A stretch of DNA of 64,000 nt, taken from contig JBAIZL010000002.1 of NCBI GenBank assembly GCA_036971475.1, positions 128,771,033-128,835,032 on the forward strand. Direction: 5' to 3'. Position 1 is the first letter of the stretch. Each line of letters opens with the position of its first letter. The notes beneath the pieces are model-generated. The model was given only the letters and a program-made list of their open reading frames with translations, was not told where the DNA came from and ran no database searches. The position numbers and the translations under genes are program-made. Of this stretch, positions 1 to 16,000 are shown piece after piece. The DNA comes from Prosapia bicincta. Lineage: Eukaryota; Arthropoda; Insecta; Hemiptera; Cercopidae.

Positions 1-50
1 GCAAATACAATGAAAGATAAAAGGAATTAAGTACAACAAATATGCCAATA

Positions 51-3000
51 GATATCACTTTAGCAAATACAATGAAAGATAAAAGTAATTAAGTACAACA
101 AATATGCCAATACATATCACTTTAGCAAATACAATGAAAGATAAAAGGAATTAAGTACAACAAATATGCCAATACATATCACTTTAGCAAATACAATGAA
201 AGATAAAAGGAATTAAGTACAACAAATATGCCAATAAATATCACTTCAGCAAATACAATGAAAGATAAAAGGAATTAAGTACAACAAATATGGCAATAAA
301 TATCACTTTAGCAAATACAATGAAAGATAAAAGGAATTAAGTACAACAAATATGCCAATAAATATCACTTTAGCAAATACAATGAAAGATAAAAGGAATT
401 AAGTACAACAAATATGCCAATAAATATCACTTTAGCAAATACAATGAAAGATAAAAGGAATTAAGTACAACAAATATGCCAATAAATATCACTTTAGCAA
501 ATACAATGAAAGATAAAAGGAATTAAGTACAACAAATATGCCAATAAATATCACTTTAGCAAATACAATGAAAGATAAAAGGAATTAAGTACAACAAATA
601 TGCCAATAAATATCACCTTAGCAAATACAATGAAAGATAAAAGGAAATAAGTACAACAAATATGCCAATAAATATCACTTTAGCAAATACAATGAAAGAT
701 AAAAGGAATTAAGTACAACAAATATGCCAATAAATATCACCTTAGCAAATACAATGAAAGATAAAAGGAATTAAGTACAACAAATATGCCAATAAATATC
801 ACTTTAGCAAATACAATGAAAAATAAAAGGAATTAAGTACCACAAATATGCCAATACATATCACTTTAGCAAATACAATGAAAGATAAAAGGAATTAAGT
901 ACAACAAATATGCCAATAAATATCACTTTAGCAAATACAATGAAAGATAAAAGTAATTAAGTACAACAAATATGCCAATAGATATCACTTTAGCAAATAC
1001 AATGAAAAATAAAAGGAATTAAGTACAACAAATATGCCAATACATATCACTTTAGCAAATACAATGAAAGATAAAAGGAATTAAGTACAACAAATATGCC
1101 AATACATATCACTTTAGCAAATACAATGAAAGATAAAAGGAATTAAGTACAACAAATATGCCAATACATATCACTTTAGCAAATACAATGAAAAATAAAA
1201 GGAATTAAGTACAACAAATATGCCAATACATATCACTTTAGCAAATACAATGAAAGATAAAAGGAATTAAGTACAACAAATATGCCAATAAATATCACTT
1301 TAGCAAATACAATGAAAGATAAAAGGAATTAAGTACAACAAATATGCCAATACATATCACTTTAGCAAATACAATGACAGATAAGAGGAATTAAGTACAA
1401 CAAATATGCCAATACATATCACTTTAGCAAATACAATGAAAGATAAAAGGAATTAAGTACAACAAATATGCCAATACATATCACTTTAGCAAATACAATG
1501 AAAGATAAAAGGAATTAAGTACAACAAATATGCCAATACATATCACTTTAGCAAATACAATGAAAGATAAAAGGAATTAAGTACAACAAATATGCCAATA
1601 CATATCACTTTAGCAAATACAATGAAAGATAAAAGGAATTAAGTACAACAAATATGCCAATAGATATCACTTTAGCAAATACAATGAAAGATAAAAGGAA
1701 TTAAGTACAACAAATATGCCAATAAATATCACTTTAGCAAATACAATGAAAGATAAAAGGAATTAAGTACAACAAATATGCCAATAGATATCACTTTAGC
1801 AAATACAATGAAAAATAAAAGGAATTAAGTACCACAAATATGCCAATACATATCACTTTAGCAAATACAATGAAAGATAATAGGAATTAAGTACAACAAA
1901 TATGCCAATACATATCACTTTAGGAAATACAATGAAAGATAAAAGGAATTAAGTACAACAAATATGCCAATAAATATCACTTTAGCAAATACAATGAAAA
2001 ATAAAAGGAATTAAGTACAACAAATATGCCAATACATATCACTTTAGCAAATACAATGAAAAATAAAAGGAATTAAGAACAACAAATATGCCAATACATA
2101 TCACTTTAGCAAATACAATGAAAAATAAAAGGAATTAAGTACAAAAAATATGCCAATACATATCACTTTAGCAAATACAATGAAAGATAAAAGTAATTAA
2201 GTACAACAAATATGCCAATACATATCACTTTAGCAAATACAATGAAAGATAAAAGGAATTAAGTACAACAAATATGCCAATACATATCACTTTAGCAAAT
2301 ACAATGAAAGATAAAAGGAATTAAGTACAACAAATATGCCAATAAATATCACTTTAGCAAATACAATGAAAGATAAAAGGAATTAAGTACAACAAATATG
2401 CCAATAAATATCACTTTAGCAAATACAATGAAAAATAAAAGGAATTAAGTACAACAAATATGCCAATACATATCACTTTAGCAAATACAATGAAAGATAA
2501 AAGGAATTAAGTACAACAAATATGCCAATATATATCACTTTAGCAAATACAATGAAAGATAAAAGGAATTAAGTACAACAAATATGCCAATAAATATCAC
2601 TTTAGCAAATACAATGAAAAATAAAAGGAATTAAGTATAACAAATATGCCAATACATATCACTTTAGCAAATACAATGAAAGATAAAAGGAATTAAGTAC
2701 AACAAATATGCCAATAAATATCACTTTAGCAAATACAATGAAAGATAAAAGGAATTAAGTACAACAAATATGCCAATACATATCACTTTAGCAAATACAA
2801 TGAAAAATAAAAGGAATTAAGAACAACAAATATGCCAATACATATCACTTTAGCAAATACAATGAAAAATAAAAGGAATTAAGTACAAAAAATATGCCAA
2901 TACATATCACTTTAGCAAATACAATGAAAGATAAAAGGAATTAAGTACAACAAATATGCCAATATATATCACTTTAGCAAATACAATGAAAGATAAAAGG

Positions 3001-6000
3001 AATTAAGTACAACAAATATGCCAATACATATCACTTTAGCAAATACAATGAAAAATAAAAGGAATTAAGTACAAAAAATATGCCAATACATATCACTTTA
3101 GCAAATACAATGAAAGATAAACGGAATTAAGTACAACAAATATGCCAATAGATATCACTTTAGCAAATACAATGAAAAATAAAAGGAATTAAGTACAACA
3201 AATATGCCAATACATATCACTTTAGCAAATACAATGAAAGATAAAAGGAATTAAGTACAACAAATATGCCAATATATATCACTTTAGCAAATACAATGAA
3301 AGATAAAAGGAATTAAGTACAACAAATATGCCAATAAATATCACTTTAGCAAATACAATGAAAAATAAAAGAATTAAGTACAACAAGTATGCCAATACAT
3401 ATCACTTTAGCAAATACAATGAAAGATAAAAGGAATTAAGTACAACAAATATGCCAGTAAATATCACTTTAGCAAATACAATGAACGATAAAAGGAATTA
3501 AGTACAACAAATATGCCAATACATATCACTTTAGCAAATACAATGAAAAATAAAAGGAATTAAGAACAACAAATATGCCAATACATATCACTTTAGCAAA
3601 TACAATGAAAAATAAAAGGAATTAAGTACAAAAAATATGCTAATACATATCACTTTAGCAAATACAATGAAAGATAAAAGGAATTAAGTACAACAAATAT
3701 GCCAATACATATCACTTTAGCAAATACAATGAAAGATAAAAGGAATTAAGTACAACAAATATGCCAATACATATCACTTTACCAAATACAATGAAAAATA
3801 AAAGGAATTAAGTACAAAAAATATGCCAATACATATCACTTTAGCAAATACAATGAAAGATAAACGGAATTAAGTACAACAAATATGCCAATAGATATCA
3901 CTTTAGCAAATACAATGAAAAATAAAAGGAATTAAGTACAACAAATATGCCAATACATATCACTTTAGAAAATACAATGAAAGATAAAAGGAATTAAGTA
4001 GAACAAATATGCCAATAGATATCACTTTAGCAAATACAATGAAAGATAAAAGGAATTAAGTACAACAAATATGCCAATAAATATCACTTTAGCAAATACA
4101 ATGAAAAATAAAAGGAATTAAGTACAACAAATATGCTAATACATATCACTTTAGCAAATACAATGAAAGATAAAAGGAATTAAGTACAACAAATATGCCA
4201 ATAAATATCACTTTAGCAGATACAATGAAAAATAAAAGGAATTAAGAACAACAAATATGCCAATACATATCACTTTAGCAAATACAATGAAAGATAAAAG
4301 GAATTAAGTACAACAAATATGCCAATAAATATCACTTTAGCAAATACAATGAAAGATAAAAGGAATTAAGTACAACAAATATGCCAATACATATCACTTT
4401 AGCATATACAATGACAGATAAAAGGAATTAGGAACAACAAATATGCCAATACATATCACTTTAGCAAATACAATGAAAGATAAAAGGAATTAAGTACAAC
4501 AAATATGCCAATACATATCACTTTAGCAAATACAATGAAAGATAAAAAGAATTAAGTACAACAAATATGCCAATACATATCACTTTAGCAAATACAATGA
4601 TAGGTAAAAGGTATGAAGTACAACAAATATGACAATAAATATCACTTTAGCAAATACAATGAAAAATAAAAGGAATTAAGTACCACAAATATGCCAATAC
4701 ATATCACTGTAGCAAATGCAATGAAAGATAAAAGGAATTAAGTACAACAATTATGCCAATACATATCACTTTAGCAAATACAATGAAAGATAAAAGGAAT
4801 TAAGTACAACAAATATGCCAATACATATCACTTTAGCAAATACAATGAAAGATAAAAGGAATTAAGTACAACAAATATGACAATAAATATCACTTTAGCA
4901 AATACAATGAAAAATAAAAGGAATTAAGTACAACAAATATGCCAATACATATCACTTTAGCAAATACAATGAAAGATAATAGGAATTAAGTACAACAAAT
5001 ATGCCAATACATATCACTTTAGCAAATACAATGAAAGATAAAAGGAATTAAGAACAACAAATATGCCAATATATATCACTTTAGCAAATACAATGAAAGA
5101 TAAAAGGAATTAAGTACAACAAATATGCCAATATATATCACTTTAGCAAATACAATGAAAGATGAAAGGAATTAAGTACAACAAATATGCCAATACATAT
5201 CACTTTAGCAAATACAATGAAAGATAAAAGGAATTAAGTACAACAAATATGCCAATACATATCACTTTAGCAAATACAATGAGAAATAAAAGGAATTAAG
5301 TACAACAAATATGCCAATACATATCACTTTAGCAAATACAATGAAAGATAAAAGGAATTAAGTACAACAAATATGCCAATACATATCACTTTAGCAAATA
5401 CAATGAAAGATAAAAGGAATTAAGTACAACAAATATGCCAATACATATCACTTTAGCAAATACAATGAAAGATAAAAGGAATTAAGTACAACAAATATGC
5501 CAATATATATCACTTTAGCAAATACAATGATAGATAAAAGGTATTAAGTACAACAAATATGACAATAAATATCACTTTAGCAAATACAATGAAAAATAAA
5601 AGGAATTAAGTACCACAAATATGCCAATACATATCACTTTAGCAAATGCAATGAAAGATAAAAGGAATTAAGTACAACAAATATGCCAATACATATCACT
5701 TTAGCAAATACAATGAAAGATAAAAGGAATTAAGTACAACAAATATGCCAATACATATCACTTTAGCAAATACAATGATAGATAAAAGGAATTAAGTACA
5801 ACAAGTATGACAATAAATATCACTTTAGCAAATACAATGAAAAATAAAAGGAATTAAGTACCACAAATATGCCAATACATATCACTTTAGCAAATACAAT
5901 GAAAGATAATGGTAATTAAGTACAACAAATATGCCAATACATATCACTTTAGCAAATACAATGAAAAATAAAAGGAATTAAGTACCACAAATATGCCAAT

Positions 6001-6745
6001 ACATATCACTTTAGCAAATACAATGAAAAATAAAAGGAATTAAGTACCACAAATATGCCAATACATATCACTTTAGCAAATACAATGAAAAATAAAAGGA
6101 ATTAAGTACCACAAATATGCCAATACATATCACTTTAGCAAATACAATGAAAGATAATGGGAATTAAGTACAACAAATATGCCAATACATATCACTTTAG
6201 CAAATACAATGAAAAATAAAAGGAATTAAGTACCACAAATATGCCAATACATATCACTTTAGCAAATACAATGAAAGATAATGGGAATTAAGTACAACAA
6301 ATATGCCAATACATATCACTTTAGCAAATACAATGAAAAATAAAAGGAATTAAGTACCACAAATATGCCAATACATATCACTTTAGCAAATACAATGAAA
6401 AATAAAAGGAATTAAGTACCACAAATATGCCAATACATATCATTTTAGCAAATACAATGAAAAATAAAAGGAATTAAGTACCACAAATATGCCAATACAT
6501 ATCACTTTAGCAACTACAATGAAAAATAAAAGGAATTAAGTACAACAAATATGCCAATACATATCACTTTAGCAAATACAATGAAAAATAAAAGGAATTA
6601 AGTACCACAAATATGCCAATACATATCACTTTAGCAAATACAATGAAAGATAATGGGAATTAAGTACAACAAATATGCCAATACATATCACTTTAGCAAA
6701 TACAATGAAAGATAAAAGGAATTAAGTACAACAAATATGCCAATA
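51..6745. repeat. Higher-order repeat copy 1, expanded by 7 monomers
   Basis: The paired marker variants atagatatc followed by aaaagtaatt recur at 51, 6746, 13007 and 19268. The first interval is 6695 bp, which is 6261 + 7x62. The extra monomers lie between 51 and 981: 15 monomers there against 8 in the later copies (6746-7242 and 13007-13503). The inserted part carries private variants such as caccttagc and ggaaataag. From 981 onward the register to copy 2 is exactly 6261 bp. Confidence 0.9.
2075..4243. repeat. Nested 12-monomer sub-repeat within the HOR
   Basis: The adjacent pair of variant monomers ttaagaacaac and gtacaaaaaatatg recurs at 2075, 2819 and 3562. Spacings are 744 and 743 bp (12 monomers, the second including the 61-bp monomer). 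The variant gataaacggaatt recurs at the same 743-bp spacing (3121 and 3864). This records an older local triplication that was then copied with the whole 6261-bp HOR (it recurs at +6261 and +12522). Confidence 0.8.
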
Positions 6746-9700
6746 GATATCACTTTAGCAAATACAATGAAAGATAAAAGTAATTAAGTACAACAAATAT
6801 GCCAATACATATCACTTTAGCAAATACAATGAAAGATAAAAGGAATTAAGTACAACAAATATGCCAATACATATCACTTTAGCAAATACAATGAAAGATA
6901 AAAGGAATTAAGTACAACAAATATGCCAATAAATATCACTTCAGCAAATACAATGAAAGATAAAAGGAATTAAGTACAACAAATATGGCAATAAATATCA
7001 CTTTAGCAAATACAATGAAAGATAAAAGGAATTAAGTACAACAAATATGCCAATAAATATCACTTTAGCAAATACAATGAAAGATAAAAGGAATTAAGTA
7101 CAACAAATATGCCAATAAATATCACTTTAGCAAATACAATGAAAGATAAAAGGAATTAAGTACAACAAATATGCCAATAAATATCACTTTAGCAAATACA
7201 ATGAAAGATAAAAGTAATTAAGTACAACAAATATGCCAATAGATATCACTTTAGCAAACACAATGAAAAATAAAAGGAATTAAGTACAACAAATATGCCA
7301 ATACATATCACTTTAGCAAATACAATGAAAGATAAAAGGAATTAAGTACAACAAATATGCCAATACATATCACTTTAGCAAATACAATGAAAGATAAAAG
7401 GAATTAAGTACAACAAATATGCCAATACATATCACTTTAGCAAATACAATGAAAAATAAAAGGAATTAAGTACAACAAATATGCCAATACATATCACTTT
7501 AGCAAATACAATGAAAGATAAAAGGAATTAAGTACAACAAATATGCCAATAAATATCACTTTAGCAAATACAATGAAAGATAAAAGGAATTAAGTACAAC
7601 AAATATGCCAATACATATCACTTTAGCAAATACAATGACAGATAAGAGGAATTAAGTACAACAAATATGCCAATACATATCACTTTAGCAAATACAATGA
7701 AAGATAAAAGGAATTAAGTACAACAAATATGCCAATACATATCACTTTAGCAAATACAATGAAAGATAAAAGGAATTAAGTACAACAAATATGCCAATAC
7801 ATATCACTTTAGCAAATACAATGAAAGATAAAAGGAATTAAGTACAACAAATATGCCAATACATATCACTTTAGCAAATACAATGAAAGATAAAAGGAAT
7901 TAAGTACAACAAATATGCCAATAGATATCACTTTAGCAAATACAATGAAAGATAAAAGGAATTAAGTACAACAAATATGCCAATAAATATCACTTTAGCA
8001 AATACAATGAAAGATAAAAGGAATTAAGTACAACAAATATGCCAATAGATATCACTTTAGCAAATACAATGAAAAATAAAAGGAATTAAGTACCACAAAT
8101 ATGCCAATACATATCACTTTAGCAAATACAATGAAAGATAATAGGAATTAAGTACAACAAATATGCCAATACATATCACTTTAGGAAATACAATGAAAGA
8201 TAAAAGGAATTAAGTACAACAAATATGCCAATAAATATCACTTTAGCAAATACAATGAAAAATAAAAGGAATTAAGTACAACAAATATGCCAATACATAT
8301 CACTTTAGCAAATACAATGAAAAATAAAAGGAATTAAGAACAACAAATATGCCAATACATATCACTTTAGCAAATACAATGAAAAATAAAAGGAATTAAG
8401 TACAAAAAATATGCCAATACATATCACTTTAGCAAATACAATGAAAGATAAAAGTAATTAAGTACAACAAATATGCCAATACATATCACTTTAGCAAATA
8501 CAATGAAAGATAAAAGGAATTAAGTACAACAAATATGCCAATACATATCACTTTAGCAAATACAATGAAAGATAAAAGGAATTAAGTACAACAAATATGC
8601 CAATAAATATCACTTTAGCAAATACAATGAAAGATAAAAGGAATTAAGTACAACAAATATGCCAATAAATATCACTTTAGCAAATACAATGAAAAATAAA
8701 AGGAATTAAGTACAACAAATATGCCAATACATATCACTTTAGCAAATACAATGAAAGATAAAAGGAATTAAGTACAACAAATATGCCAATATATATCACT
8801 TTAGCAAATACAATGAAAGATAAAAGGAATTAAGTACAACAAATATGCCAATAAATATCACTTTAGCAAATACAATGAAAAATAAAAGGAATTAAGTATA
8901 ACAAATATGCCAATACATATCACTTTAGCAAATACAATGAAAGATAAAAGGAATTAAGTACAACAAATATGCCAATAAATATCACTTTAGCAAATACAAT
9001 GAAAGATAAAAGGAATTAAGTACAACAAATATGCCAATACATATCACTTTAGCAAATACAATGAAAAATAAAAGGAATTAAGAACAACAAATATGCCAAT
9101 ACATATCACTTTAGCAAATACAATGAAAAATAAAAGGAATTAAGTACAAAAAATATGCCAATACATATCACTTTAGCAAATACAATGAAAGATAAAAGGA
9201 ATTAAGTACAACAAATATGCCAATATATATCACTTTAGCAAATACAATGAAAGATAAAAGGAATTAAGTACAACAAATATGCCAATACATATCACTTTAG
9301 CAAATACAATGAAAAATAAAAGGAATTAAGTACAAAAAATATGCCAATACATATCACTTTAGCAAATACAATGAAAGATAAACGGAATTAAGTACAACAA
9401 ATATGCCAATAGATATCACTTTAGCAAATACAATGAAAAATAAAAGGAATTAAGTACAACAAATATGCCAATACATATCACTTTAGCAAATACAATGAAA
9501 GATAAAAGGAATTAAGTACAACAAATATGCCAATATATATCACTTTAGCAAATACAATGAAAGATAAAAGGAATTAAGTACAACAAATATGCCAATAAAT
9601 ATCACTTTAGCAAATACAATGAAAAATAAAAGAATTAAGTACAACAAGTATGCCAATACATATCACTTTAGCAAATACAATGAAAGATAAAAGGAATTAA

Positions 9701-12700
9701 GTACAACAAATATGCCAGTAAATATCACTTTAGCAAATACAATGAACGATAAAAGGAATTAAGTACAACAAATATGCCAATACATATCACTTTAGCAAAT
9801 ACAATGAAAAATAAAAGGAATTAAGAACAACAAATATGCCAATACATATCACTTTAGCAAATACAATGAAAAATAAAAGGAATTAAGTACAAAAAATATG
9901 CTAATACATATCACTTTAGCAAATACAATGAAAGATAAAAGGAATTAAGTACAACAAATATGCCAATACATATCACTTTAGCAAATACAATGAAAGATAA
10001 AAGGAATTAAGTACAACAAATATGCCAATACATATCACTTTACCAAATACAATGAAAAATAAAAGGAATTAAGTACAAAAAATATGCCAATACATATCAC
10101 TTTAGCAAATACAATGAAAGATAAACGGAATTAAGTACAACAAATATGCCAATAGATATCACTTTAGCAAATACAATGAAAAATAAAAGGAATTAAGTAC
10201 AACAAATATGCCAATACATATCACTTTAGAAAATACAATGAAAGATAAAAGGAATTAAGTAGAACAAATATGCCAATAGATATCACTTTAGCAAATACAA
10301 TGAAAGATAAAAGGAATTAAGTACAACAAATATGCCAATAAATATCACTTTAGCAAATACAATGAAAAATAAAAGGAATTAAGTACAACAAATATGCTAA
10401 TACATATCACTTTAGCAAATACAATGAAAGATAAAAGGAATTAAGTACAACAAATATGCCAATAAATATCACTTTAGCAGATACAATGAAAAATAAAAGG
10501 AATTAAGAACAACAAATATGCCAATACATATCACTTTAGCAAATACAATGAAAGATAAAAGGAATTAAGTACAACAAATATGCCAATAAATATCACTTTA
10601 GCAAATACAATGAAAGATAAAAGGAATTAAGTACAACAAATATGCCAATACATATCACTTTAGCATATACAATGACAGATAAAAGGAATTAGGAACAACA
10701 AATATGCCAATACATATCACTTTAGCAAATACAATGAAAGATAAAAGGAATTAAGTACAACAAATATGCCAATACATATCACTTTAGCAAATACAATGAA
10801 AGATAAAAAGAATTAAGTACAACAAATATGCCAATACATATCACTTTAGCAAATACAATGATAGGTAAAAGGTATGAAGTACAACAAATATGACAATAAA
10901 TATCACTTTAGCAAATACAATGAAAAATAAAAGGAATTAAGTACCACAAATATGCCAATACATATCACTGTAGCAAATGCAATGAAAGATAAAAGGAATT
11001 AAGTACAACAATTATGCCAATACATATCACTTTAGCAAATACAATGAAAGATAAAAGGAATTAAGTACAACAAATATGCCAATACATATCACTTTAGCAA
11101 ATACAATGAAAGATAAAAGGAATTAAGTACAACAAATATGACAATAAATATCACTTTAGCAAATACAATGAAAAATAAAAGGAATTAAGTACAACAAATA
11201 TGCCAATACATATCACTTTAGCAAATACAATGAAAGATAATAGGAATTAAGTACAACAAATATGCCAATACATATCACTTTAGCAAATACAATGAAAGAT
11301 AAAAGGAATTAAGAACAACAAATATGCCAATATATATCACTTTAGCAAATACAATGAAAGATAAAAGGAATTAAGTACAACAAATATGCCAATATATATC
11401 ACTTTAGCAAATACAATGAAAGATGAAAGGAATTAAGTACAACAAATATGCCAATACATATCACTTTAGCAAATACAATGAAAGATAAAAGGAATTAAGT
11501 ACAACAAATATGCCAATACATATCACTTTAGCAAATACAATGAGAAATAAAAGGAATTAAGTACAACAAATATGCCAATACATATCACTTTAGCAAATAC
11601 AATGAAAGATAAAAGGAATTAAGTACAACAAATATGCCAATACATATCACTTTAGCAAATACAATGAAAGATAAAAGGAATTAAGTACAACAAATATGCC
11701 AATACATATCACTTTAGCAAATACAATGAAAGATAAAAGGAATTAAGTACAACAAATATGCCAATATATATCACTTTAGCAAATACAATGATAGATAAAA
11801 GGTATTAAGTACAACAAATATGACAATAAATATCACTTTAGCAAATACAATGAAAAATAAAAGGAATTAAGTACCACAAATATGCCAATACATATCACTT
11901 TAGCAAATGCAATGAAAGATAAAAGGAATTAAGTACAACAAATATGCCAATACATATCACTTTAGCAAATACAATGAAAGATAAAAGGAATTAAGTACAA
12001 CAAATATGCCAATACATATCACTTTAGCAAATACAATGATAGATAAAAGGAATTAAGTACAACAAGTATGACAATAAATATCACTTTAGCAAATACAATG
12101 AAAAATAAAAGGAATTAAGTACCACAAATATGCCAATACATATCACTTTAGCAAATACAATGAAAGATAATGGTAATTAAGTACAACAAATATGCCAATA
12201 CATATCACTTTAGCAAATACAATGAAAAATAAAAGGAATTAAGTACCACAAATATGCCAATACATATCACTTTAGCAAATACAATGAAAAATAAAAGGAA
12301 TTAAGTACCACAAATATGCCAATACATATCACTTTAGCAAATACAATGAAAAATAAAAGGAATTAAGTACCACAAATATGCCAATACATATCACTTTAGC
12401 AAATACAATGAAAGATAATGGGAATTAAGTACAACAAATATGCCAATACATATCACTTTAGCAAATACAATGAAAAATAAAAGGAATTAAGTACCACAAA
12501 TATGCCAATACATATCACTTTAGCAAATACAATGAAAGATAATGGGAATTAAGTACAACAAATATGCCAATACATATCACTTTAGCAAATACAATGAAAA
12601 ATAAAAGGAATTAAGTACCACAAATATGCCAATACATATCACTTTAGCAAATACAATGAAAAATAAAAGGAATTAAGTACCACAAATATGCCAATACATA

Positions 12701-13006
12701 TCATTTTAGCAAATACAATGAAAAATAAAAGGAATTAAGTACCACAAATATGCCAATACATATCACTTTAGCAACTACAATGAAAAATAAAAGGAATTAA
12801 GTACAACAAATATGCCAATACATATCACTTTAGCAAATACAATGAAAAATAAAAGGAATTAAGTACCACAAATATGCCAATACATATCACTTTAGCAAAT
12901 ACAATGAAAGATAATGGGAATTAAGTACAACAAATATGCCAATACATATCACTTTAGCAAATACAATGAAAGATAAAAGGAATTAAGTACAACAAATATG
13001 CCAATA
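6746..13006. repeat. Higher-order repeat copy 2 (101 monomers, 6261 bp)
   Basis: 6261 equals 101x62 minus the single base missing from the 61-bp monomer. Diagnostic monomers (gcatatacaatgacag at 10663, gataaaaag near 10802, gataggtaaaaggtatgaag near 10860) keep the same order and spacing as in copies 1 and 3. Confidence 0.92.
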
Positions 13007-16000
13007 GATATCACTTTAGCAAATACAATGAAAGATAAAAGTAATTAAGTACAACAAATATGCCAATACATATCACTTTAGCAAATACAATGAAAGATAA
13101 AAGGAATTAAGTACAACAAATATGCCAATACATATCACTTTAGCAAATACAATGAAAGATAAAAGGAATTAAGTACAACAAATATGCCAATAAATATCAC
13201 TTCAGCAAATACAATGAAAGATAAAAGGAATTAAGTACAACAAATATGGCAATAAATATCACTTTAGCAAATACAATGAAAGATAAAAGGAATTAAGTAC
13301 AACAAATATGCCAATAAATATCACTTTAGCAAATACAATGAAAGATAAAAGGAATTAAGTACAACAAATATGCCAATAAATATCACTTTAGCAAATACAA
13401 TGAAAGATAAAAGGAATTAAGTACAACAAATATGCCAATAAATATCACTTTAGCAAATACAATGAAAGATAAAAGTAATTAAGTACAACAAATATGCCAA
13501 TAGATATCACTTTAGCAAACACAATGAAAAATAAAAGGAATTAAGTACAACAAATATGCCAATACATATCACTTTAGCAAATACAATGAAAGATAAAAGG
13601 AATTAAGTACAACAAATATGCCAATACATATCACTTTAGCAAATACAATGAAAGATAAAAGGAATTAAGTACAACAAATATGCCAATACATATCACTTTA
13701 GCAAATACAATGAAAAATAAAAGGAATTAAGTACAACAAATATGCCAATACATATCACTTTAGCAAATACAATGAAAGATAAAAGGAATTAAGTACAACA
13801 AATATGCCAATAAATATCACTTTAGCAAATACAATGAAAGATAAAAGGAATTAAGTACAACAAATATGCCAATACATATCACTTTAGCAAATACAATGAC
13901 AGATAAGAGGAATTAAGTACAACAAATATGCCAATACATATCACTTTAGCAAATACAATGAAAGATAAAAGGAATTAAGTACAACAAATATGCCAATACA
14001 TATCACTTTAGCAAATACAATGAAAGATAAAAGGAATTAAGTACAACAAATATGCCAATACATATCACTTTAGCAAATACAATGAAAGATAAAAGGAATT
14101 AAGTACAACAAATATGCCAATACATATCACTTTAGCAAATACAATGAAAGATAAAAGGAATTAAGTACAACAAATATGCCAATAGATATCACTTTAGCAA
14201 ATACAATGAAAGATAAAAGGAATTAAGTACAACAAATATGCCAATAAATATCACTTTAGCAAATACAATGAAAGATAAAAGGAATTAAGTACAACAAATA
14301 TGCCAATAGATATCACTTTAGCAAATACAATGAAAAATAAAAGGAATTAAGTACCACAAATATGCCAATACATATCACTTTAGCAAATACAATGAAAGAT
14401 AATAGGAATTAAGTACAACAAATATGCCAATACATATCACTTTAGGAAATACAATGAAAGATAAAAGGAATTAAGTACAACAAATATGCCAATAAATATC
14501 ACTTTAGCAAATACAATGAAAAATAAAAGGAATTAAGTACAACAAATATGCCAATACATATCACTTTAGCAAATACAATGAAAAATAAAAGGAATTAAGA
14601 ACAACAAATATGCCAATACATATCACTTTAGCAAATACAATGAAAAATAAAAGGAATTAAGTACAAAAAATATGCCAATACATATCACTTTAGCAAATAC
14701 AATGAAAGATAAAAGTAATTAAGTACAACAAATATGCCAATACATATCACTTTAGCAAATACAATGAAAGATAAAAGGAATTAAGTACAACAAATATGCC
14801 AATACATATCACTTTAGCAAATACAATGAAAGATAAAAGGAATTAAGTACAACAAATATGCCAATAAATATCACTTTAGCAAATACAATGAAAGATAAAA
14901 GGAATTAAGTACAACAAATATGCCAATAAATATCACTTTAGCAAATACAATGAAAAATAAAAGGAATTAAGTACAACAAATATGCCAATACATATCACTT
15001 TAGCAAATACAATGAAAGATAAAAGGAATTAAGTACAACAAATATGCCAATATATATCACTTTAGCAAATACAATGAAAGATAAAAGGAATTAAGTACAA
15101 CAAATATGCCAATAAATATCACTTTAGCAAATACAATGAAAAATAAAAGGAATTAAGTATAACAAATATGCCAATACATATCACTTTAGCAAATACAATG
15201 AAAGATAAAAGGAATTAAGTACAACAAATATGCCAATAAATATCACTTTAGCAAATACAATGAAAGATAAAAGGAATTAAGTACAACAAATATGCCAATA
15301 CATATCACTTTAGCAAATACAATGAAAAATAAAAGGAATTAAGAACAACAAATATGCCAATACATATCACTTTAGCAAATACAATGAAAAATAAAAGGAA
15401 TTAAGTACAAAAAATATGCCAATACATATCACTTTAGCAAATACAATGAAAGATAAAAGGAATTAAGTACAACAAATATGCCAATATATATCACTTTAGC
15501 AAATACAATGAAAGATAAAAGGAATTAAGTACAACAAATATGCCAATACATATCACTTTAGCAAATACAATGAAAAATAAAAGGAATTAAGTACAAAAAA
15601 TATGCCAATACATATCACTTTAGCAAATACAATGAAAGATAAACGGAATTAAGTACAACAAATATGCCAATAGATATCACTTTAGCAAATACAATGAAAA
15701 ATAAAAGGAATTAAGTACAACAAATATGCCAATACATATCACTTTAGCAAATACAATGAAAGATAAAAGGAATTAAGTACAACAAATATGCCAATATATA
15801 TCACTTTAGCAAATACAATGAAAGATAAAAGGAATTAAGTACAACAAATATGCCAATAAATATCACTTTAGCAAATACAATGAAAAATAAAAGAATTAAG
15901 TACAACAAGTATGCCAATACATATCACTTTAGCAAATACAATGAAAGATAAAAGGAATTAAGTACAACAAATATGCCAGTAAATATCACTTTAGCAAATA

